A stretch of 55,257 bases of DNA from an uncultured Lachnospiraceae bacterium (GTDB lineage Bacteria; Bacillota; Clostridia; Lachnospirales; Lachnospiraceae), in NCBI GenBank assembly GCA_934330725.1, contig CAKRGM010000015.1, forward strand, positions 1-55,257, in the 5' to 3' direction. A program made the translations under genes and the position numbers. Shown one piece after another: positions 6,733 to 16,877 of this stretch (its first letter is position 1; every line of letters starts with the position of its first letter). The notes under the pieces are model-generated. The model was not told where the DNA came from and searched no databases. It saw nothing but the letters and a program-made list of their open reading frames with translations.

Positions 6733-9612
6733 ATGGCATCAGGTGGACGAAAAGCAGCAAAAAAGTCTTCCGAACGAACTTATGACAGCCGTAAGAATTC
6801 ATCTGGAACGGGTAATGGTACAAAGAAGAGAAAAAGCAGTAAATCATCGAAAAGTACCAGTACTGCAAGAAGTGTAGCTTCTGGAACTAAAAGAAGAAAT
6901 ACAAAGGCAGAAGAGGCACGCAAAAATCAGATAAAGGATGAAATTTATGTACTTGTCTGCCTTGCATGTTCAGTTATATTTATATTAAGTAATTTTAATC
7001 TTGCAGGAAGTGTTGGCAGAAGCATCAAGTGGTTTATGTTTGGAATGATTGGAATCATTGAATACATATTTCCGGTTGTTGTAGTAATGACTATTATTTT
7101 TCTGCTGGCCAATAAAAAGCTTATAAGTGTTGCAAGGATAAAAACCATAGCAGTTTATATACTTATGATTCTCTTAAGTGGATTATGGCAGCGGTTATAT
7201 GATCATCCGGTGATATCAGAGAGCCCTTTGGCAGATTTCTTTACACATAGTGCAGATAATCATAATGGCGGCGGAATAATCGGTGGAATTGTCTGCAAGG
7301 CACTCCAGCCGTTAGGCTTCTGGGGAAGTCTTGTGGTTATGGTTATTTTACTGGTAATATGCCTGGTTATAATTACAGAAAAATCTTTTATTAATGGAAT
7401 AAGGAATGTAAAAGACAGCAGCAAAAGAATAGCAGAAACCGCAAGGCAGGATTATGACATTTACAGGGAACATTCTGCAAGAAAAATTGAACTTGATGAA
7501 CAGCGCGCGCAGGAAAAGCAACATCAGTATGATAGAAAAAGACGGGCACGTATGGAGAACAAAGCACGTGGTGTTACAACAGATACACGACTTGAAAGAA
7601 ATTCTGATGCAGCAGAAGAAATTAACATTAAAGATGTGGATGTTGACATGAACCGCACAGATGAGTTCTCAGACGATATTTATAATCCGGATGCTTCATA
7701 TGCGGATGATGTTTTTGCGTCCCAGGCATATGAATTTGATGCAACGCAGAATAATGTATCAGATAATACAGGTGCAGGTAATCCGGACATATATAGTAAC
7801 AGTGGCGATGGGTATGCAGATACATATGATGGTGAGTATACTGCGCAGGATGGTGAATATAATTATACCGACAGCAGAGTTGCTGAAAGCACAGATGCTG
7901 CTGCGGTTAGTAACACAGCTAATACATCTAATGATGTAATTGGTAATGCGTCAGATAATGCATCTGGTGATGCAATTGGTGGTAATCTGTCAGGTAATAC
8001 AGCCGGTGATGCAATTGCTAATGCATCTGGCATCCCGGCTGATGCTTTGGATAGTAATTCCATCGGAAAAACAGCAGGTAATGCAGGTGCTCAACAGATG
8101 CAGGATTCAAATAATGCGGGAGCACCAGAGCATGATGACAGGAAATATATTTACAAGGTTCCACCACTCAGTCTGTTAAATATTGATAAAAATAAAAAGA
8201 ATGGTAATCTGGCAAGAGAAAATCAGGCTACGGCAATCAGACTGCAGCAGACACTTCAGAATTTTGGAGTGAAAGTAACAATAACAGATATAAGCTGCGG
8301 GCCATCTGTAACAAGATACGAATTGCAGCCGGAACAGGGAGTAAAGGTAAGCAAGATTGTATCACTTTCAGATGATATAAAACTTAATCTGGCCGCCGCT
8401 GATATAAGAATTGAGGCACCGATTCCAGGAAAGGCGGCAATTGGAATTGAGGTTCCAAATAAAAAGCCGGGAAGTGTCGGTTTAAGGGAATTGTTTGAAA
8501 CAGATGAGTTTAAAAATCACCCGTCACCTGTTGCATTTGCAGCAGGCAAAGATATTGCAGGTAAGCCGATTATTGCAGATATAGCCAAAATGCCGCATCT
8601 GCTTATTGCAGGTGCAACAGGTTCAGGAAAATCAGTATGTATAAATACGATTATCATGAGTATTATTTACAGAGCAGATCCTGATGATGTAAAGCTTATA
8701 ATGGTAGATCCAAAGGTTGTTGAACTTAGTGTTTATAACCCGATACCGCATCTTATGATACCGGTTGTAACTGATCCAAAGAAAGCATCAGGAGCACTTA
8801 ACTGGGCAGTTGCAGAGATGGATGCACGTTATAAGAAATTTGCTAAAATGAATGTAAGAGATCTTAAAGGATATAATGCGAAGATATCAAAAATGGTGAC
8901 ACCTGATGGGCAGGAAGCACCTGAAAAAATGCCACAGATTGTAATAATTATAGATGAGCTTGCAGATCTTATGATGGTTGCGCCGGGCGAAGTTGAGGAT
9001 GCCATATGCCGTCTTGCACAGCTTGCAAGAGCAGCTGGAATACATCTTGTAATTGCAACACAGAGGCCATCGGTAAATGTTATTACAGGTCTTATTAAAG
9101 CAAATGTTCCGTCAAGAATAGCATTTTCGGTTTCATCAGGAGTTGATTCAAGAACCATAATAGATATGAATGGGGCAGAAAAATTGCTTGGAAAAGGTGA
9201 TATGCTGTTCTTTCCGTCAGGTTATCCAAAGCCTGTCAGGGTTCAGGGAGCTTTTGTATCGGATGAAGAGGTTTCAAGGGTTGTTGAATATCTGAAGGAA
9301 AATAATGTAAAAGATGACTCGGAAAGCATGGAAAAGATGGAGAGCATTACATCTACAATATCTTCAACCGCAAGGGCACAGGAAGATGAAAGGGATTCAT
9401 ATTTTGCAGATGCAGGAAGATTTGTAATAGAAAAAGAAAAAGGCTCTATAGGTATGCTGCAAAGATACTATAAGATTGGCTTTAACAGGGCAGGACGAAT
9501 AATGGACCAGCTCGCTGATGCCGGGGTCGTAGGACCTGAACTTGGAACAAAGCCAAGGAAGGTACTTATGACGGCAGAAGAGTTCGAAGAATTTTTAAAA
9601 AATAATACTTAA
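6733..9612 (+). CDS. ftsK: FtsK/SpoIIIE DNA translocase
   Basis: This 959-residue protein pumps chromosomal DNA through the division or sporulation septum. A basic, Ser/Lys-rich N-terminus is followed by four membrane helices (about 73-94, 97-126, 136-152 and 195-216). A long low-complexity linker (about 230-475) is rich in Asp, Asn, Ala, Gly and Ser with degenerate repeats. The motor has Walker A IAGATGSGKSV (about 624-634) and Walker B IVIIIDELADLMM (about 736-748). The C-terminal gamma winged-helix domain (about 895-955) contains RYYKIGFNRAGRIMDQL, which recognises orienting DNA sequences in the family. GGAGGAG lies 9 nt before the ATG. Sequence alone does not separate a vegetative FtsK from a sporulation SpoIIIE; the dividing-cell and forespore roles may be shared. 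Confidence 0.95.
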   Translation: MASGGRKAAKKSSERTYDSRKNSSGTGNGTKKRKSSKSSKSTSTARSVASGTKRRNTKAEEARKNQIKDEIYVLVCLACSVIFILSNFNLAGSVGRSIKWFMFGMIGIIEYIFPVVVVMTIIFLLANKKLISVARIKTIAVYILMILLSGLWQRLYDHPVISESPLADFFTHSADNHNGGGIIGGIVCKALQPLGFWGSLVVMVILLVICLVIITEKSFINGIRNVKDSSKRIAETARQDYDIYREHSARKIELDEQRAQEKQHQYDRKRRARMENKARGVTTDTRLERNSDAAEEINIKDVDVDMNRTDEFSDDIYNPDASYADDVFASQAYEFDATQNNVSDNTGAGNPDIYSNSGDGYADTYDGEYTAQDGEYNYTDSRVAESTDAAAVSNTANTSNDVIGNASDNASGDAIGGNLSGNTAGDAIANASGIPADALDSNSIGKTAGNAGAQQMQDSNNAGAPEHDDRKYIYKVPPLSLLNIDKNKKNGNLARENQATAIRLQQTLQNFGVKVTITDISCGPSVTRYELQPEQGVKVSKIVSLSDDIKLNLAAADIRIEAPIPGKAAIGIEVPNKKPGSVGLRELFETDEFKNHPSPVAFAAGKDIAGKPIIADIAKMPHLLIAGATGSGKSVCINTIIMSIIYRADPDDVKLIMVDPKVVELSVYNPIPHLMIPVVTDPKKASGALNWAVAEMDARYKKFAKMNVRDLKGYNAKISKMVTPDGQEAPEKMPQIVIIIDELADLMMVAPGEVEDAICRLAQLARAAGIHLVIATQRPSVNVITGLIKANVPSRIAFSVSSGVDSRTIIDMNGAEKLLGKGDMLFFPSGYPKPVRVQGAFVSDEEVSRVVEYLKENNVKDDSESMEKMESITSTISSTARAQEDERDSYFADAGRFVIEKEKGSIGMLQRYYKIGFNRAGRIMDQLADAGVVGPELGTKPRKVLMTAEEFEEFLKNNT

Positions 9613-9637
9613 ATAAAAAACAATAATTAATTATTAC

Positions 9638-9666
9638 TTGAATAAATAGCAGACAGCTGTTATCTT
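9638..9666 (+). promoter_or_regulatory. Putative promoter of formate-THF ligase gene
   Basis: TTGAAT (9638-9643), a 17-bp spacer and TATCTT (9661-9666) lie in the 126-bp gap between ftsK and fhs. Four of six bases match consensus at each box, so this is a moderate candidate. Confidence 0.4.
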
Positions 9667-9738
9667 AAATTTAAAGCTTATAAATGTTTTATACATTTAG
9701 AATACATATTACTATTTTTTAGGAGGAAGACAAAAGTC

Positions 9739-11418
9739 ATGGGAGTAAAGAGTGATATTGAAATCGCACAGGAAGCAAAGATGTTAAACATTAAGGAAGT
9801 TGCAGCCAAAGTAGGTTTAACAGAAGATGATCTGGAGATGTATGGAAAATACAAAGCCAAGATAACTGAAGATGTATTTGACAGATATAAGGATAAACCA
9901 GATGGAAAACTTATTCTTGTAACTGCAATCAATCCTACACCGGCAGGAGAAGGCAAGACTACAATAAGCATAGGTTTAACTGAGAGTCTTTGCAAGATGG
10001 GTAAGAAAGCAATTGCAGCATTAAGAGAGCCATCACTTGGACCTTGTTTCGGAATGAAGGGTGGAGCCGCAGGTGGCGGATATGCCCAGGCAGTTCCTAT
10101 GGAAGACCTGAATTTACATTTTACCGGTGACTTCCATGCTATTACTACAGCAAATAATCTCCTTGCAGCAATGATTGATAACCATATCATGCAGGGAAAC
10201 AAGCTTAATATTGATCCTAAAAAAGTTGTATGGAAAAGATGTCTTGATATGAACGACAGAGTCTTAAGAAATATCGTTGTAGGTCTTGGCGGCCCTAAAG
10301 ATGGTGTCGTAAGGGAAGACCATTTCCAGATAACAGTTGCTTCAGAAATCATGGCTATATTGTGTCTTGCAGAAGATATGGCTGATTTAAAGAAGAGACT
10401 TGGCAAGATAATTGTTGCATATAATTATGACGGGGATCCTGTTACAGCTGACCAGATTAAGGCAACAGGCTCAATGGCAGCACTTTTAAAGGATGCAATC
10501 AAGCCTAATATGATTCAGACACTTGAAAATACACCAGTACTTGTTCACGGTGGTCCTTTTGCAAATATTGCACATGGATGTAATTCAGTAAGAGCAACAA
10601 AGCTTGCATTAAAACTTGCTGATTATGCAGTTACAGAAGCAGGCTTCGGTGCTGACCTTGGAGCTGAAAAGTTCTTTGATATTAAGAGCCGTCTTGCAGG
10701 ATTAAAGCCAGATGCAGCTGTAATTGTAGCTACAGTAAGAGCATTAAAGTATAACGGCGGTGTACCTAAGACAGAGCTTGGCGCGGAAAATATGGAAGCA
10801 CTTAAAGCTGGTATTGCAAATCTTGATAAGCATATTGAAAATGTTAAGAAGTTTAATGTACCAATCGTTGTTACACTTAATTCATTTATTACAGATACAC
10901 AGGAAGAATATGAATTCATAAGAAAACACTGCGAAGAATTAGGATGTGAATTTGCGCTTTCAGAGGTTTGGGCTCATGGTGGAGACGGCGGTGCTGAACT
11001 TGCAAAGAAAGTTATCGAAACAATCGAAAACAAGGAAAGTAATTTCAAGCCTTTATATGAAGATGACTTGTCATTAGAGAAGAAGATTGAAACAATTGCA
11101 AAGGAAATTTACGGTGCAGATGGTGTTACATTTGATGCTGCTGCAAAGAAAGAACTTAAGCATATAACAGATATGGGTTATGGAAAGCTTCCGGTCTGCA
11201 TGGCAAAGACACAGTATTCACTTTCAGATAATCCTGCACTTATCGGACGTCCTAGCGGATTTACAATTAATGTGCGTGAAGTATATGTTGATGCAGGTGC
11301 CGGATTTGTTGTTGTACTCACAGGAAAGATACTTACACTTCCAGGACTTCCAAAGGTTCCGGCAGCAGAAGGAATTGATTTTGATGAAAAAACAGGTAAG
11401 ATAACAGGATTATTTTAA
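9739..11418 (+). CDS. fhs: Formate-tetrahydrofolate ligase
   Basis: This 559-residue enzyme joins formate and tetrahydrofolate with ATP to form 10-formyl-THF, feeding purine and formyl-methionine synthesis and, in acetogens, the methyl branch of the Wood-Ljungdahl pathway. Family landmarks are the P-loop TPAGEGKTT (about 67-75), SLGPCFGMKGGAAGGGYAQ (about 99-117), NLHFTGDFHAITTANNLLAA (about 127-146), VVGLGGPKDG and HGGPFANIAHGCNS. Length is the usual ~556-560. GGAGGAAGAC precedes the ATG. No other folate-pathway gene is adjacent. The next gene, murE, starts 28 nt downstream and is probably co-transcribed; fmt, which consumes 10-formyl-THF, lies 4.5 kb further on. Confidence 0.97.
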   Translation: MGVKSDIEIAQEAKMLNIKEVAAKVGLTEDDLEMYGKYKAKITEDVFDRYKDKPDGKLILVTAINPTPAGEGKTTISIGLTESLCKMGKKAIAALREPSLGPCFGMKGGAAGGGYAQAVPMEDLNLHFTGDFHAITTANNLLAAMIDNHIMQGNKLNIDPKKVVWKRCLDMNDRVLRNIVVGLGGPKDGVVREDHFQITVASEIMAILCLAEDMADLKKRLGKIIVAYNYDGDPVTADQIKATGSMAALLKDAIKPNMIQTLENTPVLVHGGPFANIAHGCNSVRATKLALKLADYAVTEAGFGADLGAEKFFDIKSRLAGLKPDAAVIVATVRALKYNGGVPKTELGAENMEALKAGIANLDKHIENVKKFNVPIVVTLNSFITDTQEEYEFIRKHCEELGCEFALSEVWAHGGDGGAELAKKVIETIENKESNFKPLYEDDLSLEKKIETIAKEIYGADGVTFDAAAKKELKHITDMGYGKLPVCMAKTQYSLSDNPALIGRPSGFTINVREVYVDAGAGFVVVLTGKILTLPGLPKVPAAEGIDFDEKTGKITGLF

Positions 11419-11445
11419 ATGTATAAACAGTGAGCGGAGGCTGGC

Positions 11446-12933
11446 ATGAAGTTAGTAGAATTGTTAGATGGTTTGGAATATGAACTGGTACAGGGAGATA
11501 TAAAAACAGATATAAGTACACTTACATCTGACTCGAGAAAGGCACAGAGCGGTACAGCATTTGTATGTATAGCAGGTGCAGTAACTGACGGACACAAGTA
11601 TATTCCGTCAGTCGTTGAAAAAGGTGCCGGTGCAGTTATTGTAAATAAAAATGCTGCAGTTGGAGATATTGATAAGGCAGTAACAGTAATTTCAGTCGAA
11701 AATACACGATTGGCATTAGCAAAAATGTCAGCAGCATATTTTGGCAATCCGGCCGGTGAATTATTTACAATTGGTATAACCGGTACAAAGGGAAAGACAA
11801 CTACCACTTATATGATTAAAAATGTTTTAGATGCATGCGGAATAAAAACAGGTCTTATCGGAACAATCGAGACGATAATTGGTGAAGAAAAGATACCTTC
11901 ATGTAATACGACACCTGAATCATATCAGATTCATGAATCATTTAGAAAGATGGTTGATGCAGGCTGCAAGGCTGTTGTAATGGAAGTATCATCACAGGGG
12001 CTTAAGCTGGACAGAACGGCAGGAATTATGTTTGATATTGGTGTGTTTACCAATCTTGAGCCAGACCATATCGGACCAAATGAGCATGCTTCATTTGAAG
12101 AGTATCTTGAGTGTAAAGCCAAACTATTCAAACAGTGTAAGGTTGGAATTGTAAACGCTGATGATAAGCATACAAAGAAAGTAATAGAAAACTGTATATG
12201 CAGCATAGAAACATATGGAATATCACCGGACGCAGATCTTCGTGCCGAAGATATAAATTTACTGCATGAGCGGGGACAGATAGGACTTACATATAAGTGC
12301 CGCGGCCTTGTTGACATGGATGTAAAACTGTGCCTTCCGGGAAAGTTTTCTGTATACAATTCACTGTGTGCAATTGCTGTAACAAGACATTTCAATGTGG
12401 ATAAGGATATACTTGAAAAGAAACTCTATGATGTTAAGGTCAAAGGAAGAGTAGAACTTGTAAAGGTATCGGATAAATTTACTCTTATGATTGATTATGC
12501 ACATAATGCAATGGCATTAAAGAGCATATTAGAGACACTTAAAGAGTATAATCCACACCGTCTTGTCTGCCTTTTCGGATGTGGTGGAAACAGATCTAAG
12601 GAAAGAAGATTTGAGATGGGTGAGGTTTCAGGCAGGCTTGCAGACCTTACGATAATAACATCAGATAATCCGAGATTTGAAGATCCTGAAGCTATTATTG
12701 AAGATATAAAGACAGGAATAGCTAAAACAGATGGAAAGCATGTTGATATAACAGACAGAAAAGAAGCAATCAAATATGCCATTAAAAATGGCGAACCGGG
12801 TGATATTATTGTTCTTGCAGGGAAAGGACATGAGGATTATCAGGAGATTAAGGGTGTAAAGCATCCTATGGATGAAAGAGTGCTTATAAAAGAAGTACTT
12901 GAAGAACTTGCAGCTGAAAAGAAAGAAAAGTAA
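11446..12933 (+). CDS. murE: UDP-MurNAc-tripeptide synthetase (MurE, meso-DAP type)
   Basis: This 495-residue Mur ligase adds the third amino acid to UDP-MurNAc-L-Ala-D-Glu in the cytoplasm. The N-terminal UMAG-binding domain contains LTSDSRKAQSG. The central ATPase domain has ITGTKGKTTTTY (about 109-120), NTTPES, VMEVSSQGL and NLEPDHIGPNEH. The C-terminal domain has DYAHNA, FGCGGNRSKERR and TSDNPRFEDP. The DNPR motif in MurE enzymes is associated with meso-diaminopimelate, fitting a Clostridia wall. It lies outside the dcw cluster here, between fhs and priA. The start ATG at 11446 has GCGGAGG 6 nt upstream. Confidence 0.96.
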   Translation: MKLVELLDGLEYELVQGDIKTDISTLTSDSRKAQSGTAFVCIAGAVTDGHKYIPSVVEKGAGAVIVNKNAAVGDIDKAVTVISVENTRLALAKMSAAYFGNPAGELFTIGITGTKGKTTTTYMIKNVLDACGIKTGLIGTIETIIGEEKIPSCNTTPESYQIHESFRKMVDAGCKAVVMEVSSQGLKLDRTAGIMFDIGVFTNLEPDHIGPNEHASFEEYLECKAKLFKQCKVGIVNADDKHTKKVIENCICSIETYGISPDADLRAEDINLLHERGQIGLTYKCRGLVDMDVKLCLPGKFSVYNSLCAIAVTRHFNVDKDILEKKLYDVKVKGRVELVKVSDKFTLMIDYAHNAMALKSILETLKEYNPHRLVCLFGCGGNRSKERRFEMGEVSGRLADLTIITSDNPRFEDPEAIIEDIKTGIAKTDGKHVDITDRKEAIKYAIKNGEPGDIIVLAGKGHEDYQEIKGVKHPMDERVLIKEVLEELAAEKKEK

Positions 12934-13016
12934 GCTTGGATATTAAAAATCAGCCGGTGAAAAAGTTTTTAAAACCGGAATTGTATTATTTGATAAGGCA
13001 GAATTGTGGAGGGAGA

Positions 13017-15233
13017 ATGTACGCTGATATTATTGTTGATATTTCACATGAACAATTAGATAAAGCATTTCAGTACAGGATCCCTCCGGAACTTGCAGAG
13101 GAAGTTTCTGTAGGCGTAATGGTAAATGTTCCATTTGGCAGGGGCAACAGGATAATTACAGGTTATGTAATTGATATTACAGACAAAAATAATTTTGATG
13201 CGGATAAAATTAAAGATATTGAAAGTGTAGTGCCAAATAAGGTCAGGGCAATTGCAGGAATGATAAAACTTGCAGACTGGCTTAAGCGCAATTATGGCGG
13301 TACAATGAATCAGGCATTAAAGATGGTAATACCGGTTAAAGAAACCGTTAAGATAAAGGAAAAACATATTGTAAAGCGTGTTATTTCTGATGAGGAAGCA
13401 CGCAGATATCTTGAAATATTTAAAAGAAAAAATGCAACTGCACGATTGCGGCTTCTGACAGCATTGATGCAGCAGGAGGCTATAGATCTGCAGCTGGTAA
13501 AAAGTAAACTTAATATTGCATTACCCACGGTGAAAGCTCTTGAAGACATGGGAATACTATGCATTGAGTCAGAACAGATGTACAGAAATCCTACCAGGGG
13601 ACTTAAAATGTCTGACAACAGGCTTGAACTTAATGAGGAGCAGAAATGCGTTGTTGATTCCATAATAAATGATTATGATTCAGGTATAAGAAAGACATAT
13701 CTGATTCATGGAATTACTGGCAGTGGAAAGACGCTTTGTTATATTGAATTAATTGAACATGTCCTGAATAAAGGGAAGCAGGTAATTGTGCTTATTCCGG
13801 AAATTGCCCTGACATTTCAGACGGTACAGCGGTTTTACCAGCGTTTTGGAGAAAAAGTTTCAATACTTAACTCTAAAATGTCAAAGGGAGAACGTTATGA
13901 TCAGTTTTTAAGAGCGATGAGACAGGAAATAAGTGTAATAGTCGGTCCAAGATCTGCATTGTTCACACCATTTCCAAATATTGGTCTTATAATTATAGAT
14001 GAAGAGCATGAGGGCGCTTACAAAAGCGAGCAGGTACCTAAGTATCATGCAAGACAGACAGCAGTGCATATAGCTAAGGAGAGCAATGCATTGGTAATAT
14101 TAGGTTCAGCAACGCCATCTGTGGAATCTTATTATAAAGCCATGAATGGTGAATACAAATTATTTACACTGTCTAAGCGGGCATCAGGAGGGCAGCTTCC
14201 CGATGTTTATATAGAGGATTTAAGGAAAGAACTAAAAAACGGCAACAGAAGTATTTTCAGTATGCATCTTCAACAGCTTATTCAGGACAGGCTTAACAAG
14301 AAACAGCAGATAATGCTTTTTTTAAATAAACGCGGGTATGCAGGATTTATTTCATGCAGGTCATGCGGTTATGTTATAAAGTGTCCACATTGTGATATTT
14401 CAATGACAGAACACCGTGGTGGACGTCTTGTATGTCACTATTGTGGTTATGAAACTTCATTTACACATATTTGCCCTAAATGCGGGTCAAAGTATATATC
14501 AGGATTCAGAGCTGGTACGCAACAGGTTGAGGATAGTATAAAAAAAATGTATCCGTATGCAAGAGTACTTAGAATGGATATGGATACAACAAGGCTTAAA
14601 GGTGGACATGAGAAGATACTGTCAGCATTTGCCAATCATGAGGCGGATATTCTTATAGGTACACAGATGATAGTAAAAGGACATGATTTTGCAGATGTTA
14701 CACTTGTAGGAATACTTGCAGCCGATATGTCACTTTATGCAGGTGACTACAGCGCAGCAGAAAGGACATTTCAGCTACTGACGCAGGCAGCAGGGAGAGC
14801 AGGACGTGGTGATAAAAAAGGAGAGGTAGTGATACAGACATATTCTCCTGACAATTATAGTATAGTCACGGCAGGACATCAGGATTATTTAAGTTTTTAT
14901 AAAGAGGAAATAGAATTCAGAAAGCTCATGGGTTATCCTCCGGTATTAAATATGCTGAAGGTTATTTTTTCCTCAAAAAATGAAGATGCTTTAAATAAAG
15001 CAGCAAAAGATATGAATGGATATAAAAATAAGTTTAAAGATAGTGATAGTAATATATTTATCGCAGACGTTGTAAATCTGCCTGTTTATAAACTTGATGA
15101 TATATATAATAAGGTGTTATATGCTAAATCCGGTAAATATGAGAAACTTATAAGTATAAAAGATGATATTGATTCATATGTAAAAGAAAATCCGGTTTAC
15201 AGTCAGGTAAATGTACAGTTTGAATTTAATTAA
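13017..15233 (+). CDS. priA: Primosomal replication restart helicase PriA
   Basis: This 738-residue 3'-5' superfamily 2 helicase rebuilds replication forks at stalled sites. The N-terminal 3'-DNA-binding domain is ADIIVDISHEQLDKAFQYRIP. The motor has Walker A GITGSGKT (about 234-241) and the DEEH box IIIDEEHEGAYKSEQVPKYHARQ (about 325-347). Two zinc-binding Cys clusters (CRSCGYVIKCPHC and CHYCGY ... CPKCGS, about 448-500) and the helicase tail GTQMIVKGHDF and QAAGRAGR are present. The ATG at 13017 is chosen because GGAGGG is just upstream and MYADIIVDIS is the family start; the frame is open back to TTG 12936. It heads the housekeeping run that ends at rpe. Confidence 0.95.
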   Translation: MYADIIVDISHEQLDKAFQYRIPPELAEEVSVGVMVNVPFGRGNRIITGYVIDITDKNNFDADKIKDIESVVPNKVRAIAGMIKLADWLKRNYGGTMNQALKMVIPVKETVKIKEKHIVKRVISDEEARRYLEIFKRKNATARLRLLTALMQQEAIDLQLVKSKLNIALPTVKALEDMGILCIESEQMYRNPTRGLKMSDNRLELNEEQKCVVDSIINDYDSGIRKTYLIHGITGSGKTLCYIELIEHVLNKGKQVIVLIPEIALTFQTVQRFYQRFGEKVSILNSKMSKGERYDQFLRAMRQEISVIVGPRSALFTPFPNIGLIIIDEEHEGAYKSEQVPKYHARQTAVHIAKESNALVILGSATPSVESYYKAMNGEYKLFTLSKRASGGQLPDVYIEDLRKELKNGNRSIFSMHLQQLIQDRLNKKQQIMLFLNKRGYAGFISCRSCGYVIKCPHCDISMTEHRGGRLVCHYCGYETSFTHICPKCGSKYISGFRAGTQQVEDSIKKMYPYARVLRMDMDTTRLKGGHEKILSAFANHEADILIGTQMIVKGHDFADVTLVGILAADMSLYAGDYSAAERTFQLLTQAAGRAGRGDKKGEVVIQTYSPDNYSIVTAGHQDYLSFYKEEIEFRKLMGYPPVLNMLKVIFSSKNEDALNKAAKDMNGYKNKFKDSDSNIFIADVVNLPVYKLDDIYNKVLYAKSGKYEKLISIKDDIDSYVKENPVYSQVNVQFEFN

Positions 15234-15335
15234 TAAAATTAACGCGGGTAATTGTTAAACTTTATAATTTTTATAAAAACAAAGAATTTTAAAATTGTCC
15301 AGTAAATTAAAAATAAGAAAGGAAAGATAATTGGT

Positions 15336-15809
15336 ATGGCAATCAGGAATATAAGAACATTGGGAGATGAAATTCTTAAAAAGAAAGCGAAAGAGGTTAC
15401 GGAGGTAACTCCGAGAATAAAGGAACTTATAGAGGATATGTTTGATACTATGTACGAGGCTGATGGCGTAGGACTTGCAGCACCGCAGGTTGGTATAAGA
15501 AAAAGAATTGTTGTTATTGACTGTGGTGACCAGCCATATGTACTTATTAATCCTGTTATACTTGAAACAGGCGGTTCCCAGACAGGACAGGAAGGATGTC
15601 TTAGTGTCCCGGGAAAAGTAGGAATTGTAACAAGACCGAATTATGCAAAAGTTAAGGCTTATAATGAAAATATGGAAGAATATATTATAGAAGGCGAGGA
15701 ACTTCTTGCAAGATGTCTCTGCCATGAAATAGATCACCTGGATGGTGTTATGTATGTAGATAAAATTGAAGGCGATTTAATGGATGTTGTACAGGATGAT
15801 GAGGAGTAA
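15336..15809 (+). CDS. def: Peptide deformylase
   Basis: This 157-residue iron/zinc enzyme removes the formyl group from nascent N-terminal methionine. All three signatures are present: GVGLAAPQVG (about 43-52), EGCLSVPG (about 87-94, Cys metal ligand) and CHEIDHLDG (about 129-137, the two His ligands and catalytic Glu). The C-terminus is acidic (VQDDEE). GAAAGGAAAG lies ahead of the ATG. It is followed after 90 nt by fmt, the gene that adds the formyl group, which is the standard bacterial pairing. The upstream 100-bp gap contains GGTAATTGTTAAACTTT (15247-15263), identical to a stretch before the HD-domain gene. Confidence 0.97.
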   Translation: MAIRNIRTLGDEILKKKAKEVTEVTPRIKELIEDMFDTMYEADGVGLAAPQVGIRKRIVVIDCGDQPYVLINPVILETGGSQTGQEGCLSVPGKVGIVTRPNYAKVKAYNENMEEYIIEGEELLARCLCHEIDHLDGVMYVDKIEGDLMDVVQDDEE

Positions 15810-15899
15810 TTCCACACAGAAATGCAGATATTGTAAGAGACAGCAGGAACAACCGGCAATTAATACAAAGGCCGGTATTGGAAAGGCATGGTTATTTAT

Positions 15900-16847
15900 A
15901 TGAGAGTTATATTTATGGGCACACCAGATTTTTCAGTGGGAACACTTGAAGCAATTATAAATGCCGGGCATGAAGTGGCAGCAGTAGTTACACAGCCTGA
16001 CAAACCAAAGGGAAGGGGAAAGTCACTGGCTATGTCGCCGGTAAAAGAAAAGTCACTGGAACATTCACTTACAGTGCTTCAGCCGGTTAAAGCACGTGAT
16101 GCAGAGTTTATTGCACAGTTAAAAGAATATAATCCGGATGTGATTGTTGTAGTGGCATTTGGGCAGTTGCTGCCAAAAGAAATAATCGATATGCCAAAGT
16201 ACGGATGCGTTAATGTACATGCATCTTTACTGCCACACTACAGAGGAGCATCACCTATACAATGGGCTGTAATCGATGGCTGTGAATATTCAGGGGTAAC
16301 AACTATGCTTATGAATGAAGGGCTTGATACCGGAGATATTCTTCTGACAGAAAAGGTAAGGCTGAATGAAAAAGAAACCGGCGGAAGTCTGTTTGATAAA
16401 TTAAGTACTGTAGGAGCAGAGCTTCTTGTAAAGACTCTTTCAGAACTTGAAAATAATAATATTACACCGCAAAAGCAGGATGAAACACAGGCGTCTTATG
16501 TAAAGATGATAAGTAAATCTTTTGGAGAGATTGATTTCACAAAATCTGCTTCAGAAATTGAAAGGCTTATAAGAGGTCTTAATCCGTGGCCAAGTGCATA
16601 TACACATTTTAATGGTAAAATGTTAAAAATCTGGGATGCGGATGTGTGCAGTGATAATGAAGCAGATGGGTTGAAAGAGTGTGAGAACGGAACAGTTCAT
16701 GTAGATAAACATACATTTTATATAAAGTGCGCTAAAGACATTTTACGTGTAAATGAACTTCAGCTTGAAGGTAAGAAAAGAATGGTGACTGATGCATTCT
16801 TAAGAGGAAATAATCAGCTTGTTACAGGGACAATATTAGGAAAGTAA
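15900..16847 (+). CDS. fmt: Methionyl-tRNA formyltransferase
   Basis: This 315-residue enzyme transfers the formyl group of 10-formyl-THF to initiator Met-tRNA. The family start is MRVIFMGTPDFSV. The THF-binding and catalytic region has VVVAFGQLLP, NVHASLLPHYRGASPIQWAVIDG (about 106-128, with the Asn-His pair) and GLDTGDIL. The C-terminal OB-fold tRNA domain runs from about 205. Two ATGs compete: 15888 is almost on top of the GGAAAGG at 15880-15886, while 15900 is 13 nt from it and gives the canonical N-terminus, so 15900 is preferred. It works with def (upstream) and the fhs product. Confidence 0.95.
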   Translation: MRVIFMGTPDFSVGTLEAIINAGHEVAAVVTQPDKPKGRGKSLAMSPVKEKSLEHSLTVLQPVKARDAEFIAQLKEYNPDVIVVVAFGQLLPKEIIDMPKYGCVNVHASLLPHYRGASPIQWAVIDGCEYSGVTTMLMNEGLDTGDILLTEKVRLNEKETGGSLFDKLSTVGAELLVKTLSELENNNITPQKQDETQASYVKMISKSFGEIDFTKSASEIERLIRGLNPWPSAYTHFNGKMLKIWDADVCSDNEADGLKECENGTVHVDKHTFYIKCAKDILRVNELQLEGKKRMVTDAFLRGNNQLVTGTILGK

Positions 16848-16877
16848 TAATTAAATTTAAAGGAAGGATGACAGATA

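Noticed and set aside
12936..13016. N-terminal extension of PriA from TTG 12936
   Set aside because: No ribosome binding site stands there, and GGAGGG precedes ATG 13017, where the family sequence begins.
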